From Elusimicrobia bacterium RIFOXYA2_FULL_39_19 (GTDB lineage Bacteria > Elusimicrobiota > Endomicrobiia > CG1-02-37-114 > XYA2-FULL-39-19): a stretch of DNA of 64,000 bases. Positions 44,601 to 59,600 of the stretch are shown here, one piece after another. The position numbers and the translations under genes were made by a program. The notes beneath the pieces are model-generated. The model was not told the DNA's origin. It did no database searches and saw nothing but the letters and a program-made list of their open reading frames with translations. The DNA is taken from NCBI GenBank assembly GCA_001800285.1, contig MGVC01000008.1, forward strand, positions 62,001 through 126,000, read 5' to 3'. The first letter of the stretch is position 1. Every line of letters starts with the position of its first letter.

Positions 44601-47600
44601 TCCGTTAGAATAATTGATAATGCCTATTCCACAACAACACTCAATAATGCTTTTTACATTCTTAAAGATACCCAGCCGCCTTCCGGAATTGCCCAGGCGC
44701 CCGCAAATTCAGGATTGCTTTCATTCGGGATAAATTATTTGGCCTCAGATGCCGGGCCTTCAGGCCTTAATAGTGTTAAACTTTATTACACGGCACAAAC
44801 TGCTTCACCTTATACCTGGAATTATTCACAAACCGTTACCTCAAGCCCTGTAAATTTCGTAGCTTCCGGAGAAGGGGTCTATGGTTTCAGGATAATAGCT
44901 TTTGATAATGCGGGTAATACAGATGAAACGGATCCTCCGCCAAGCACGGCAGAGCCGGAATCCCAAACATTAATAGATATTTCAGGCCCTATTATAAGCG
45001 ACAATGAAACAGGAGATAATACCTGGAGAAAAACAGCTAAACCAGATGGCTATCCTGTATATTTCAGTGATGCAGGTTCAAAACTTGATACGGCTCAGTA
45101 TATAATCAGAACCGGGCCTGATGCAGGCAGCCCTGTGCTTAAAGACTGGTATACGATTTTCGCAAACTTAAATTTGAATTCATATAACACGGACTGGAAT
45201 ATAGATTTTGATGCCTGTAAATCTTCTTATAGTTATGTTTCTGTCAGTGTTTGGGATATGGCGGGCACCACTACTACTTTAAATAATGCATTTCATGTAA
45301 AAAGAGATACCCAGGCTGCGGTAGTTTCTTATAACGAATTTACCGGCGGCGGGGATAATACCTGGAGAAATACTGCAAAAGCAGTTGGTTATAACGTTGA
45401 TTTTCAGGATAACTTATCCTATCTATCAAAAGCTGAATATAAAGTAACGGCAACAAATAATTTTAACGGCCAGGTAATAATTGACTGGCAGACTATTGAG
45501 ACAAGTATTTCTTCTTCAAGCTATGCAGTTGACTGGCCGGTTGATTTTAACAATCTTGTTGAATGGACCACAAATCATGTATTTATAAAACTTACCGATA
45601 TAGCCGGTAATGAAGCTACCTATTATGCTTTTTATGTTTTAAAAGACACTTCAGTGCCTTCAATTACCAACAGTGAAACAGGGCAGGATGCTGCCTGGCG
45701 CAACGCCTCAAGGCAGTTCAATGTTAGTTTTGCCGACAATAAATCAAAATTAGACAGTGTTTTCTACCGCCCTTATGCAAATACTTCAGGGGCAGATCCT
45801 TTGGCGGACTGGCAGTCCATAGCCGGGCCCGGGATAAATACAAGTAATTATAATGCCTTGTGGCAGGTGAATTTTGGCCTGCTTCAGAATGGAACCAACT
45901 ACATGGCTGTTAAGGCGGTTGATTTGGCAGGCAATACTTCAACCTATTATGATGCTTTCAGGGTTTTAAAAGACCAGCAGCCTCCTGTAGTAGATGATAA
46001 TATTTTTGATGATGACGTAAGCTGGAGAAAAACAAACGATGCAGTTTATGATGTTGATTTCATAGACAGCCTTTCAAAAATAATATCCTTTCAGACAATA
46101 GTGCACACAGGCGCACTTCAAACAGGAACAACCATAGATAACTGGAGAACTGTTTTAACTACAAATACCGCACTATATGATACTGACTGGCAGTTGAAAC
46201 AGGAAACATTTGACCTTGTTCCGGAAGGCCAGCACTATATTTCAGCCCGCGCTTTTGACGTGGCAGGAAATACTTCAACAGTTACAGAAATATTTTTTGT
46301 AAGAAAAGACATAACAGTTCCAAGTATCAACGATAATGAAAATGATGATGAAACCTGGTATTTAACCGGCAGGAACTATGATGTAAAGTTTTATGATTAT
46401 GTATCTCTTCTTGATAAAGCCGAATATGCCGTTTATGCAAGCTCCGGATTGCAGGGCCAGCAGTTAAAAGATTATACCCCCGTATTTAATAACCTGAATT
46501 TATCTTCTTATGAAACACAATGGCCTGTTGATTTTGGCGCTTTGAAACAGGGTTATAATTACGTGTCTGTAAGAGTACAGGATTTTGCGGGCAATATTAC
46601 TTCTCTTAAAGATGTTTATTACATTAAAAAAGACACCATGGCGCCTGCTGCCATTACAGACCTTACCCAAACAACAGGTTCTAATGAAGGCGAGCTGGCC
46701 CTTGAATGGACCTGCCCCGGTGATGACGGGACTTATAACGGTGCGGTAAATAGCTATTTAGTAAAATTTGCTACTTATAACATTACCCAGAATGACTTTG
46801 ATAATGTAAATGTTTTCTGGCAGGCATGGGTTCCTAATGCTCCGATGAACAAACAAGCCAAAACATTAACCGGGCTTACTCCGGGAAGATCTTACCGGAC
46901 GGCAATAAAAACTTATGATAAAGTAGGGTCAAGCAGTACTATTTCAAACATTCCTTTCGCCCTGGCCTCCGGTGCAGATATAACTCCTCCGGGACAGATA
47001 ACTACGTTCAGTGCAGTATCAGGAACTTATGAAGGGCAGATAAAACTTACCTGGATTGCTCCCGGAGATAACGGAACTATGGGTAATCTCACAGGAACAA
47101 GAATAGAAGGCGATTCGTTTAACGGCTACTACGATATCAGGTACCGGACTGACGGCCTGGTTTCAGACGGCAACTGGAATACATCAACGCAGGCAACAGA
47201 TGAACCTACACCTCTTTCACCCGGGTCTTTGCAGGAATTAACTATTGCAGGTTTTACAACAGGAACAACCTATTATTTCGGCATAAAAACCTATGATGAT
47301 GATGTGGATGCCACAAACAACTGGTCTTCGCTTTCAAATTCCACCTCTTGTGTTCCGGCAACAGCCGGTGCGGCTAAAGGCCATATCATGTGGGGTTCCG
47401 GAACGCTTGATAATCCAAAAAGCAGAAGATGGCTGGCTCCCGGCTGGGGTTCACCCGGAAGCGGAGCTCTTGCATCTCAGACCATCAGATGGGTCAAGGG
47501 TGCTTCCTGTCCTGTGTTAAGGGATGAAAAAATTGTAGGTATTCTTTCCGGAAATGCAGCTGCAGGTTCAGGTAAACTATATTTACAGAGAAATAGCGAC

Positions 47601-50600
47601 AGTTCAACCAACGACTGGACTGATTTATTGGGCCAGGTAAATACTACCCTTACGGATGACAGGTACAAATCTTTTGATATAGCCTATGAACAACAATCAG
47701 GCCGGGCTTTAATAGCTTATTACAATGGTATGACCGGAAGAGTTGCTTACCGGGTTTGGTCTTCAACTGCGGCACAATGGCTGACAGGTGTTTCTTCCAA
47801 AACTTTAACGCTGACAGGTGTTACCGGCGCTGTCAATTTTGTACGCCTTGAACCAAAACCGGGTTCTAACCAGATAATGATCGCTACTCTTGATTCCAAT
47901 AATGATATTTTCTGTGCTGTCTGGAATGGAGATACAAATAGTTTCTTAAGTGTCAGCACTTATGTTGCCACTACCGGGGCGCCAATCGCTACGGAAGAAT
48001 GTTTGGATATTGCCTGGGAAACTAATTCGGGTGATTGCCTTGTGGTTTATGGTGAAACAACCAATTGCGCAACAAGTATTTGGAACGGTGCTTCCTGGTC
48101 CAAACTTTCTGCACCCAATCCTTCCATTGGTGCCGGTGTTGCAAATTGGCTGACTGTTGCTTCTGACCCGACTTCAGACAGGGTCGGGTTTACCTGTGTT
48201 GATGTGGGTAATGACTGGAACGTGAATATATGGGACGGTTCCTCCTGGCAGGCAACTCCTCCAACGGAAGACAGTACAATTGAAACAGATACAAGCAGAG
48301 ATATTGATGTTGCCTGGGAAAGGGACTCTGGCAGGTGTATTTTTGTAGCAGCTGATTCAGCTGCAAGAGAACTTTCATATTTGGGCTGGTCACCCGGTTC
48401 CGGCTGGAATGAATTAGGCGGAGGCAGTCCTTCTGCGGCGTTGAAGACATCAGCCGGAACCCTTGCCTTGCTGGGAGATATAAACTGGCTGCAGCTTACG
48501 CCGGACCAAAATAAAAACAGTATGATCTGTACAATTTTAGACCAAAGTAATGATTTAACAACACTGTCCTGGACCGGTTCTGAATGGGATGCTTCATCCA
48601 AATTAGTTCAGGAAGCAGGTGTGTCAGACAGTAATTATGAATCTTTTTATGTTATGCTTGATAAGCACGACATAACCCCTCCTACGATTTCAGATCCGGT
48701 AGCGGATGACGACACAGTATGGAGAAGTTCAGCTAATCCGGGTGTTATATACAGCGTGAATTTTGCAGATGACCATTCAAATAATTCCAAACTTAAATAT
48801 TTTGAAATTAAAATTACCTCAGGTGCCAATCAATCAGGCACAGTTTTTGTTAATTGGACAGATAATTCTCCGGCAGGTTTTTCAGGCAATACAAGCTATT
48901 CATCTTTATGGCAGATTAAAAGCGCAATCTGGGCCGGTGTAAATGACGGCATTAACTATGTCTCAGCAAAAGTGTACGACGGAGCGGGTAATGCAACAAC
49001 TAAAAATGATGTATTTTTTATTAAGAAAGATACCACAGTTCCTACAACCCCTGTTTTAAGCAATCCTTTAAGCGCAGTTACTACAAATCAGACAACAATA
49101 AATTATCAGTGGCAGGCATCTCAGGATGTAACCAGCGGATTGAGTTCCTACAGAATAGTTATTTCTACAGATATAAATTTTGTAACTGTTGTTACTACCG
49201 TAACTTTAGCGGAAACCCAAACACAAATCGGCAGGTTTGACGGCACGCATTACTGGAAAGTACAGGCGCAGGATAATGCAGGAAATTATAGTTTGTGGAG
49301 TTCCACCAGATCAATAAAAATAGATACCAGCAGGCCTGTAATTACCAATAATCAAAGCGGGGACTATGTCTGGAGAAACTCAAGCGGTACTTTATATAAT
49401 GTTGATTTTTATGACGCTTTTACAGGACTGGATAAAGTTGAGTACCGGGTATTTTCTTCAACCGGAGCAACAGGCGCTCCATTAATAAGCTGGACCACTG
49501 TCGCTTTGAACCTTAATACAACTTATTACGTACAGGACTGGACCCTGTCAATGTCAGCATTTGCTTTACTGCAAAACGGCACCAATTATGTTTCCGTAAA
49601 AGCATCAGACCTGGTAGCAAATACTTCGGAATATGTTGATACGTTTATTATAAGAAAAGATGTTCAGTCACCACCGGTACCGGTTTTATCAAACCCGATA
49701 AACAATTATACTACCAGCCAGTTAATGCTTGGTTTCAGCTGGCAGGAATCCACAGACCTGATAAGCGGTACTTCAAATTATCAGTTGTATATTTCTACAA
49801 ATCCGGATTTTTCATCAGTTATTTTTTCAAGTATAACCAGCCAGTTAAGCTTAACCGCTTCTATAAGCCAGAATAGTTATTGGTGGAAAGTAAGGGCCAA
49901 AGACAGGGCAGAGAATTATTCCAGCTGGTCCTCAACTTATTCGTTTATAATATCAACCGGTGTACCTACAACTACCCAATTGTTAGCTCCGGTAAGCGGA
50001 CAGGTAACTCTTACCCAGGCAATTTCATTTGACTGGTCTGACTCCCTGCCTTCCGGATCCGCTATTTCTAATTATCAGATTCAGGTTTCAACAGACATTA
50101 ATTTTGCTTCTATTAACTATTCGGCAGCTCCGTCAACTTCTTATGTGGTTTCAGATACGTTTCCTTCAGGTTTGTATTACTGGAAAACACGGGCCAAAGA
50201 TGCTTCAAATAATTATTCTCTCTGGAGTTCCACCTGGGATGTTACGGTTGATACTACAGTACCTAAAATAACTAATAACATCATAAACGGGCTGACTACC
50301 TGGTTTAATGCTGACCCGGGAAATACTTTGGATATTGATTTCATAGATATAAGCGCAGGTTATTTAACGGTTCCTAAAATTGACAGGATACAATACAAAA
50401 TCCATCCTCAGCCCAATGAAGGCGGTACTCCGATAGTCAGCTGGGAAAACGGTACCATAGCCGGGCCAAACTTAAATCAGCAGTCATATAGTAGCAATTG
50501 GGGCCTTTCAGCCGGTGATTTTAACCTGCTTCAGAATGGCACCAACTATATTTCAGTAAGAGTGCTTGACCTTGCCGGGAATACATCCTCCTGGATTGAT

Positions 50601-53600
50601 GCTTTCAGAATTTTAAAGGATGTTAACCTGCCGTCAATTAACAACTTGCAGACAGGTGATTTCAACTGGAAAAAATCAAGCGGGACAACATACAATGTGC
50701 AGTTCCAGGACACCGGCGGAAGTTTGCTTTCAAAATTCCAGGTTAGAATATCCACTTCACCAGGGTTGTCCGGCACTGCTGTTCTCGACTGGACTGACCA
50801 GATATCCGCGATAAACAATAGTTTGCATACAAGCACCTGGGTTTTTACTAATAGCCAGTGGGTCCAGTTATTTGAAGGTGCAACAAACTACGTTTCAGTA
50901 AAGGCTTTTGATTTGGCAGGAAATACTTCTGCTTATTATGATGTTTTCTTTGTTTTAAAAGATACAAGCGTTCCTTCAATTGGTAATAATGAAACGACGG
51001 ACAGGGGCTGGCTAAGCGCTGATCCCGGAGCAGTATGGGATATTGATTTTTATGATACTCCGGTACCGGGCAGGACTCCGGGGGCATCAAAACTTGATAA
51101 TATTTTCTACAGGGCCCGGTCTTCTACCGGCGGTATTATTATTGACTGGAAAACACTAGGTACTTCACTTAATACCACTTACTATATTCAGAATTGGGGT
51201 GCAGATTTTGACCGCCTCTATAACGGAAATAATACCATTGACGTCAGGGCGGATGACCTGGCAGGGAATTCTACAGTATATGTAAATGCATTTATCATAA
51301 AGAAAGATACCACAACCCCCAGAATAGAGGTTGCTTTTGATACCATGACGGTTACCTGGATAAACAGCAGTCAGGTTTATGATGTGAATTTTTATGCGCA
51401 GGGCGCTTCAGCACTGGATACGGCTGAATATGCGGTATTTACCGGGCCGAATTATTCTGTAAGCCAGAAAATCGGCTGGACACCTATTCCGGGTACTTAC
51501 GGTGAAACAGAATTCACCACAAACTGGCCGGTATTATTTTCTCAGTTGCAGGAAGGCGGTACAAATTATGTGTCGCTTAGATGCTGGAATGTAACCGGTT
51601 CTACAAAAGCTGTAACAGACGCATTCAAAATTTTCCTTGATAATACAAACCCATCCATAGCAGACAGAACCGCCGGTGATGATACACTGTGGCGTTCTAC
51701 AAACACCGGAGTTTATAATGTTGATTATTATGACCTTCCGATAGATGGTTCAAGAATTACAAAATTCCAGACCAAGGTGACAACAGGCGCTTTACAAGCA
51801 GGCGAAGTACTGGAAGACTGGACAGATAATGTTCTGGGCATAGGCACTACTTATTATGAAACCAACTGGGCTCTGAAGTGGGGTACTTTCAATAAAATGC
51901 GCCCTGATATTGATAACTATGTTTCAGCTAAAGTGTTTGATACTGCCGGCAATACTTATGAGCTTTCAGATATATTCTTTGTAAGAAAAGATACTACGGC
52001 TCCTACTGTAAATAATCAGCAGTCAGGAGATTTTACTTTCAGAAAATCAAGCGGAACAAATTATGATATAAGGTTTAATGATACGGGCGGTTCAAAACTC
52101 ACAAGATTTGAAATATGCGCATCTACCACAGCAGGCAGTTTCAGCCAGGGGCAGTTGATAACCTGGACCACCGTTTATTCCGGGCTTGATACAAATTCTT
52201 ACAGTACTCCCTGGCCGGTACCGGCGTCAGTATGGTTAGCGCTTGAATCAAGAACCACAAACTATATTTTTGTAAGGCCTTTTGATACTGCCGGCAATTC
52301 ATCTACAACTTATAATTCTGTTTTCATGGTATTAAAAGACACGGCCGCTCCGGATATAATTTCAAATGAATTCGCCCGCGGCTGGTTTAATGCAAATCCG
52401 GGCGCAATATGGAACGTTGACTTTAAAGATAATCAGGGTATGCTGGGTTCCGGTTTGGATAGCGCGCAGTGGATAGCTTATCCGGGCCCAAATAATTCAG
52501 GCGTTTCTTCCACCGGCTGGAAAAATATCTTTACCGGATTGGGAACAAAGAATTATACCGCCGAATGGGACCTGTCCGGCGCAAATTTTAACCTGCTTGA
52601 TGCCGGTACAAATTATATAACGGTCCGGGCCTGGGATATGGCAGGCTCTACCAAAACAACTATTGATGTGTTTGTTGTTAAGAAAGATACTTTCGGCCCG
52701 GTTATTACTGATAATATTTTAGGCGGCATGGCCACCTGGTATGCAGCGGATCCGGGAGCTGTTTTCAATGTGGATTTTGCAGATAATCTGTCAAACCTGG
52801 CCAGCGCCTATTACATAATCTATCCTCAGTCTGATATAACCGGTACGGCAGTTACTTCCTGGTCAGAAATATTCAACGGAGTTAATCAGCCGGATTTTAC
52901 TGATAACTGGGGGCTGGTTGTTTCTGCTTTTGATTTACTGCCGGAAGGTACGTCCTATGTAACTGTAGGTGCTTATGATAATTTAAACAGTTCTTCAGTT
53001 TATAAAGATGCCTTTGTGATAAGAAAAGATACTACGGTACCTGATTGCGTGGATAATCAGGATGGGTTGTATATTGATTCGCAGGATGACCTTGCAGATA
53101 TAAATTTTGATTTCTATGATAACGGCTGGTCAAAATTATACAGGCTTCAGTATACCGTAAAACCTGAACCCGGATTACCCGGGTCCTATATACTTGACTG
53201 GAGAAATATTCCCGGCCTGGCGGACGGCCTTAATACCACTTACTATATTACCAGCTGGAATATAACTGAAAGCTGGGGCTATCTGTCAAATCAAACTACG
53301 GGTTATGTGTCCGTGCGCGCCCTTGATTTTGCCGGCAACACCACCACCTTTATTGATGCTTTTACAATATACAAACAGGCTGCAGGGCCTACAATTACCG
53401 ATAACGTAGATGAAAACTATCTTCCCTGGTTCTCAATAAGCAATTTCAATGGAAAATTATGGGATGTTAACTTCCAGTCCAATTCAGGGCAGAACCTGGA
53501 CAGGTTTGAAATAAAAATAACTACAGGCATTGATCAGACAGGCGCAGTAATTGCTGACTGGTATAATGTGGTAACAGATATTTCAAACACAATTTATACC

Positions 53601-56600
53601 GATGACTGGACTATTTCTCTGTTAAATTTTACAAATATGTACCAGGGCAAAAATTATGTACACGTGAGAATTTATGATACTGTGCCCACTTCTTCATTGC
53701 TTAACAATGTGTTTTATATAAAGAAAGATACTGCCTCACCGGTAATTACTGACCTTCAGGATGATACTACATTTTTTGCATCCGCAAACTGGAATTCTTA
53801 TAACGTTGATTTTGAAGATGCAGGTATAGGTGTTTCAACGGCAGAATTTAAAGTAAGCGACCAGTTTAATAATACGCTTATTAACTGGACCACAATTTTC
53901 TTTGGTGTTTCTCAATCAGCCTATGTTTCAAACTGGGGCCTTACAGCTTTACAGTTTAACGCGCTTCAGGAATATGCAACAAACTATGTTTCGGTGCGCG
54001 CTTATGACGGGTTTAATTATTCCACGGGCCCCGTTGATGCGTTCTATGTATTAAAAGACACCACTTCGCCAAGCGTTCCTGTGCTGTCTTCGCCGGGCGA
54101 TAACTTTATTTTCAGTAATCAGTCGCTTACCATGCAGTGGGGTGCTTCTTCTGATGCCAGGTCCGGTATTGATGTTTACGAAGTCAGTTTAAGTACCAGC
54201 GCAGATTTTGCCGCGGTTTATATGTCATCTGTTACTAAATTGCTCAGTTTCTCAACAGCTGTTGCTGAAGGCAGTTATTTCTGGAAAGCCAGAGCCAGAG
54301 ACAAAGCCGGCAATTATTGCCAGTATGCATCCGCTTACAGTTATTTAATTGATGTAAGTTCACCGGTTATTACAAAAAATTCGTTTGCTGAGTCTCAGTG
54401 GTATGATACAGACCCGGGTGCAATAATTGATATTGATTTTGCTGACCTGGGGTCCGGTTTGACAACAGTTCAGTACAGGATTGTTTCATCTACCGGCGGT
54501 GTGATAGTTGACTGGAAAGACAAGCTTGATTTCAGTGTACTGCTTGCAACCAGGGTTTATACAACAAACTGGAGCCTTTCTGCGGGGGACTTTGCCCTGC
54601 TTCCTAACGGAACCAACTATGTTTCAATAAGATGTTTTGACAGGGTTGGCATTTCAACTTCAATAGCAAACCTTTTTATGGTAAGAAAAGATACTTCAGT
54701 GCCGGTTTTATGGGGCGCAGATTCTACGGGTACAACAGATACAACCTGGAGAAGCGGCGCGAAACCCGGCGGTTATGATGTTAATTTCATGGATTTAGGT
54801 ACAGGTTTGAAAGATGCGGATTATGCTGTTTACACCGATATGAATTTAAACGGTACGCAGAAAATCGGCTGGACAAATATTTTTTCAAACCTGAATCAGG
54901 GGGAATATAATACTGACTGGAATGTCAGCAACTTTGCCCTGATGCAGGAAGGCGCTACAAATTATGTTTCCGTAAGAGTGAAAGATATGCTGTCCCAGAT
55001 GACCACTTATTACGATGTGTTTTATATAAGGAGAGATGCTTCTAAACCCGTTATAACCAATTACATGAGCGGCGGTGTAACCACCTGGTATAAAATTGAT
55101 CCGGGATCTTTTTTCAATGTGGATTACAGGGATGTGCCTGAAAATGGCGCAAAACTGCAGGAATTCCAGACAAAAGTAATGAGAGGAAATCTTATTACCG
55201 GCGCAACGGTCTGGGATTGGGCTTCAACAGATTTAACCGGAAATAATGCTACCTACTACGTTGATAACTGGAATGTTAATTTTGCTAATTTATGGGAAGG
55301 AAGAAACTATGTTTCCGTAAGAATTTATGATAATGCAGGCAATTATGAAGAACTAAAAGATGCTTTCTATGTATTGAAGGATACAACCCCTCCTACTTTT
55401 ACGGATAACCAGCCCGGGGATGATCAGTTCAGGGCTTCCAATAACGGTACTTATAACGTAAGTTTTGCTGATAAAAATTCCGGGTCCGGTGTTTCCGGAT
55501 TTGATGTTTTGGTTTCTACAATGGAAAGCGGTATTCCCGTGCTTGTTGACTGGGCTACGGTTTTATCCACGGATACTTATTCTTATTCGCAAAGCTGGCA
55601 ACTGCCTCAGGCAGTTTATAACAATATGCTTACGGGAGTTACAAATTATGTCTGGGTAAGGGTAAGCGATTTTGCAAACAATATTTCAAGCGGTACAAAT
55701 TATCAGTTCTATGTTCTTAAAGATACTGCGGGTGTAAGTATAAATGAAACAGCAGAAAACGGACAGGATGCCTCCTGGCGCAATGCTTCAAGGTTGTTTA
55801 ATGTAGATTTTTACGCCACGGGCAGTTCAAAACTTCAGGGCGTACAGTACACCGCTTACACAGATCTTAACTATGGCGGGCAGATGAGGGTGGGTTGGAC
55901 TACTATTTCCGGGTTTACTCCGGGAACAACCTATTTCGTTGACAGCTGGGCTGTTGACCAGTTTGATTCATTAAAAGATGAAACTACAAATTACATATCA
56001 GTCAGATGCTGGAATATAGCGGGTTCTACGCTTACCAGAGAAGATGTATTCTACATTCTTAAAGACACAACTCCTCCTTCAGTTCCGGTATTGGCTACCC
56101 CGTTAACCGGTTCTTCAACCAATCAGCTGAATAATTATTTCGGCTGGGGAAGTTCGTCCGACCTGGGAAGCGGTACTTCAAGTTATGCGCTTCAAATAGC
56201 CACCAGCAGTAACTTTACCACGGTTTATTATTCTTCACTAACCACTAACAACTACTTACTAACCACTATTGCGCAAGCCACCTATTACTGGCAAGTTAAA
56301 ACTTTGGATAGAGCCGGAAACTCCAGTGTTTATAGTTCGGCATTTAGCCTTTTAGTTGATACCACACCGCCAACAGTCCCTGTTTTATCAGCGCCGCTTA
56401 ATGGTTATTCAACAAATCAAATGCTGCTTTCATATACCTGGGGCGCTTCGGATGATTCCGGGGCAAACGGCTGGTCAGGTATAAACCGTTATACCGTGCA
56501 GTTTGCCACAGCCTCTAATTTCACTACTATTACGTTTTCAACTTTGACTGTATCAACTAATCAGCTTATCAACTTATCAACTGAATCTACATATTACTGG

Positions 56601-59600
56601 AAAATAAGTGTGCAGGATAGGGCCGGAAATTCCAGTGTTTATAGCTCACCGTTTAGTGTTTTAATTGATACTTCTGCCCCGCCGATACCGGTACTTTCTC
56701 TTCCGCTTAACGGTTATACCACGAATCAGTTGAACCTGAATTTCAGCTGGGGTGCTTCTGCAGACCTTTTAAGCGGTACTTCTTCTTATAATCTGCAATT
56801 ATCATCCAGTTCAGATTTTACTACTGTTTATTTCTCATCCGTTACTTCATCTCTTAATTGCTCCCTTGCTGTAATTGAATCTACCTACTATTGGAAAATC
56901 AAAGCGCAGGACCGGGTAGGAAATGTAAGCCAATGGTCAAACGTGTACAGTTTGATTGCTGATACTACTAACCCAAGCGCACCCGTACTTTCTGCACCCA
57001 CAAACCAGGCAAGCCAAAACATAAACTCCGTTAATTTCCAGTGGGCAGTGGCAACAGACAGCGGCCCTGCCGGCATAAGCGGTTATGAATTATTATTAAG
57101 CTCCAGTGAAGATTTTACTGCTATTTATTCTTCCTTCATCGCTTCATCGCCCAATTACTCCATCGCTCTTGCTGAAAGCAAGTATTTCTGGAAAGTCCGT
57201 TCAATAGACAGAAGCGGAAACTATTCAGTTTATACTGCTTCTTATTCAATTATTGTTGATACAACAATGCCTTTCTTTGTCAATAATCAAACAGGTGACA
57301 ATACCTGGCGCAGTGCCAGCGGTACAGCTTATAACGTTGATTTCTTTGACAGGCCTGTGCTCAACGGGTCTAAACTTGATTACGGCCAGTATATAGTTTA
57401 TCCTTCAACCAATTCTTCTGGGCGCCCTCAGGGCAGTGCTCTTACTGCATGGCAAAATGTGTTTGATTATACTTTATCAAACGCTGTTACTTATTATGTT
57501 GATAATTGGAACGTAGATGCTTCCTGGAACAGCCTGCAGGAAGGGTATAACTATGTGTTTATAAAAACTTATGATCTGGCAACTTCTTCAAACGAACTTT
57601 ATAATTATGCGTTTTACATAAAGAAAGATACTCAGAAACCGGTAGTCACAATAAATGAACCTGCAATCCCCGGCTGGGATAATGCTGACAGGGCCCATGC
57701 AGTTACTTTCAGCGATAACGGTTCCGGAATAAAAGTTTCATCCTTCAGTGTCTGGACCGGAGCAAATTATACCGGAACAAACAATGTTTCCAGTGCAACC
57801 ATTTTAAATTTCCCGCTTTCACAACCGCAGGCGCTTTATGATACGGACTGGTACCTGGGCGCTTCAAGCTTCACTCTTCTTGCACCCGGGACAAATTATA
57901 TTTCAGTTTTCTGTAGTGACGAACTTGGAAATACCACTTATTTCATTGATGCGTTTAAAGTATTTAAAGATACTATACCTCCGGCAAACATCACAAATCT
58001 TAACAATATAAGCAATACAGCCAAGGCGGCTACTCTTACCTGGACTGCTCCTAACGATGATAATATGAGCGAGACCAATAGGCGTATAAGCAGTTATCTT
58101 ATGAAGTACAACACAACTAACTTTACAGGAAAAACAAACTTCCTGGCTATAGGAACCACTATCGAAACCAATACACCTCTTGCGCCGGCAAAAACAGAAA
58201 GTTATGTTATTACAGGTTTGACTGAAGGAACAACTTATTATTTCGGAGTACTGCCGAAAGATAAAGCTTCAAGTTACAGCCAGAACGTTTCAACAAAAGC
58301 TGTAATAATAATGAGAACAGCCCCTGCCCGGATTACCGACCTGGCTGTTTCCACGCCGGACGAACTATCACCCGGCGAAGTTAAACTTGCCTGGACAGCT
58401 ACCGGTGATGACGGCACAACAGGTACTGCAACCGGTTATGTAATTAAATATTCTCTTACTCCTATTAATAATGAAACCGATTATAATAACGCAACAACTG
58501 CAACTTTAGATTCAAATCCGGGCCCTCAGGTTTCCGGTTCACGGGAAGAACGTCTTGCAAAAAGCTTAACACCCGGTGTGACTTATTACTTTGTCATGAA
58601 ATCTTATGACAACGCAGAAACCCCGAACTATTCAATTAGGTCAAGCACAAAATCAATTCAGGCTAAACCGAAAGGCCCTGCTGACGGTATGTTAGTTTAT
58701 GGCATTACAAGCAATACCCAGCCTAAATATCAGTCAGCCGCTGCAGCTGCTGCTTCCTGGGGCAGTGAAGATTCTGCCTTGGCTACCAGCGCTTCCGGCA
58801 GAATTAACTGGTCTATTGTAAATGCCTGCCCGACATTTAAAAACCAGAAAATGCTTGCAGTGATGGTGGATGACCAGGGCGCAGAGCCTGCCGGAGATAT
58901 TTATCTGCAATACTGGGACGGCCAATTATCCACCTGGACCATCCCTTCAGATCTTGGCGCCGGCGGCAGATTAAATACAAATACTGCAAGTTCTCTTTAT
59001 GCAGACCAGAGATGTTTTGATATAGCTTATGAACAAAATACCGGCAGAGCCCTTATAACCTGGTGGAATGGTACTGACGGTGAAGTAAGTTATAGAATTT
59101 GGTCATCAACATCTTCTTCCTGGGCACAAAGCGGTACGGTTTCCATGGATTTTGATGTAACAAAAGGTAATATAAGGTGGGTAAGAGCCGAAGCTCAGCC
59201 GGGCAGCAACAGAATTATGCTTACTACCCTTGATTCAAATAATGATATTTATTCAATCGTATGGAATGGTTCCGGCTGGGTAAGCGGCAGTTCTATGACA
59301 ATAAATGCCAGCGCGCTGAATTATCAGAATTTCGATATGGCCTGGGAACTTACCGGAGGCAGATGTATAGTTGCCTGGGGTGAAGGTACGGGCACGCAAT
59401 ACAGAATTTATAATCCCGCAAGCGGCTGGTCCAACCAGTCCGCCGGCCCCAACACTACCGTTGCAGTCAACTGGTTAAAATTAAGTTCAGACAGAAATAC
59501 AGGTTCAAATAATATTGCATTGGCAGCTATTGATACAACTCCCGGGTGGACAGTTTCAGTATGGAACGGTTCCATCTGGCAGGCAAGCCCGCATACAAGA

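Noticed and set aside
48047-48601. 184-codon open frame on the minus strand inside the giant gene
   Set aside because: It lies wholly antisense to a conserved propeller-like unit, has a low-complexity product and no ribosome binding site.
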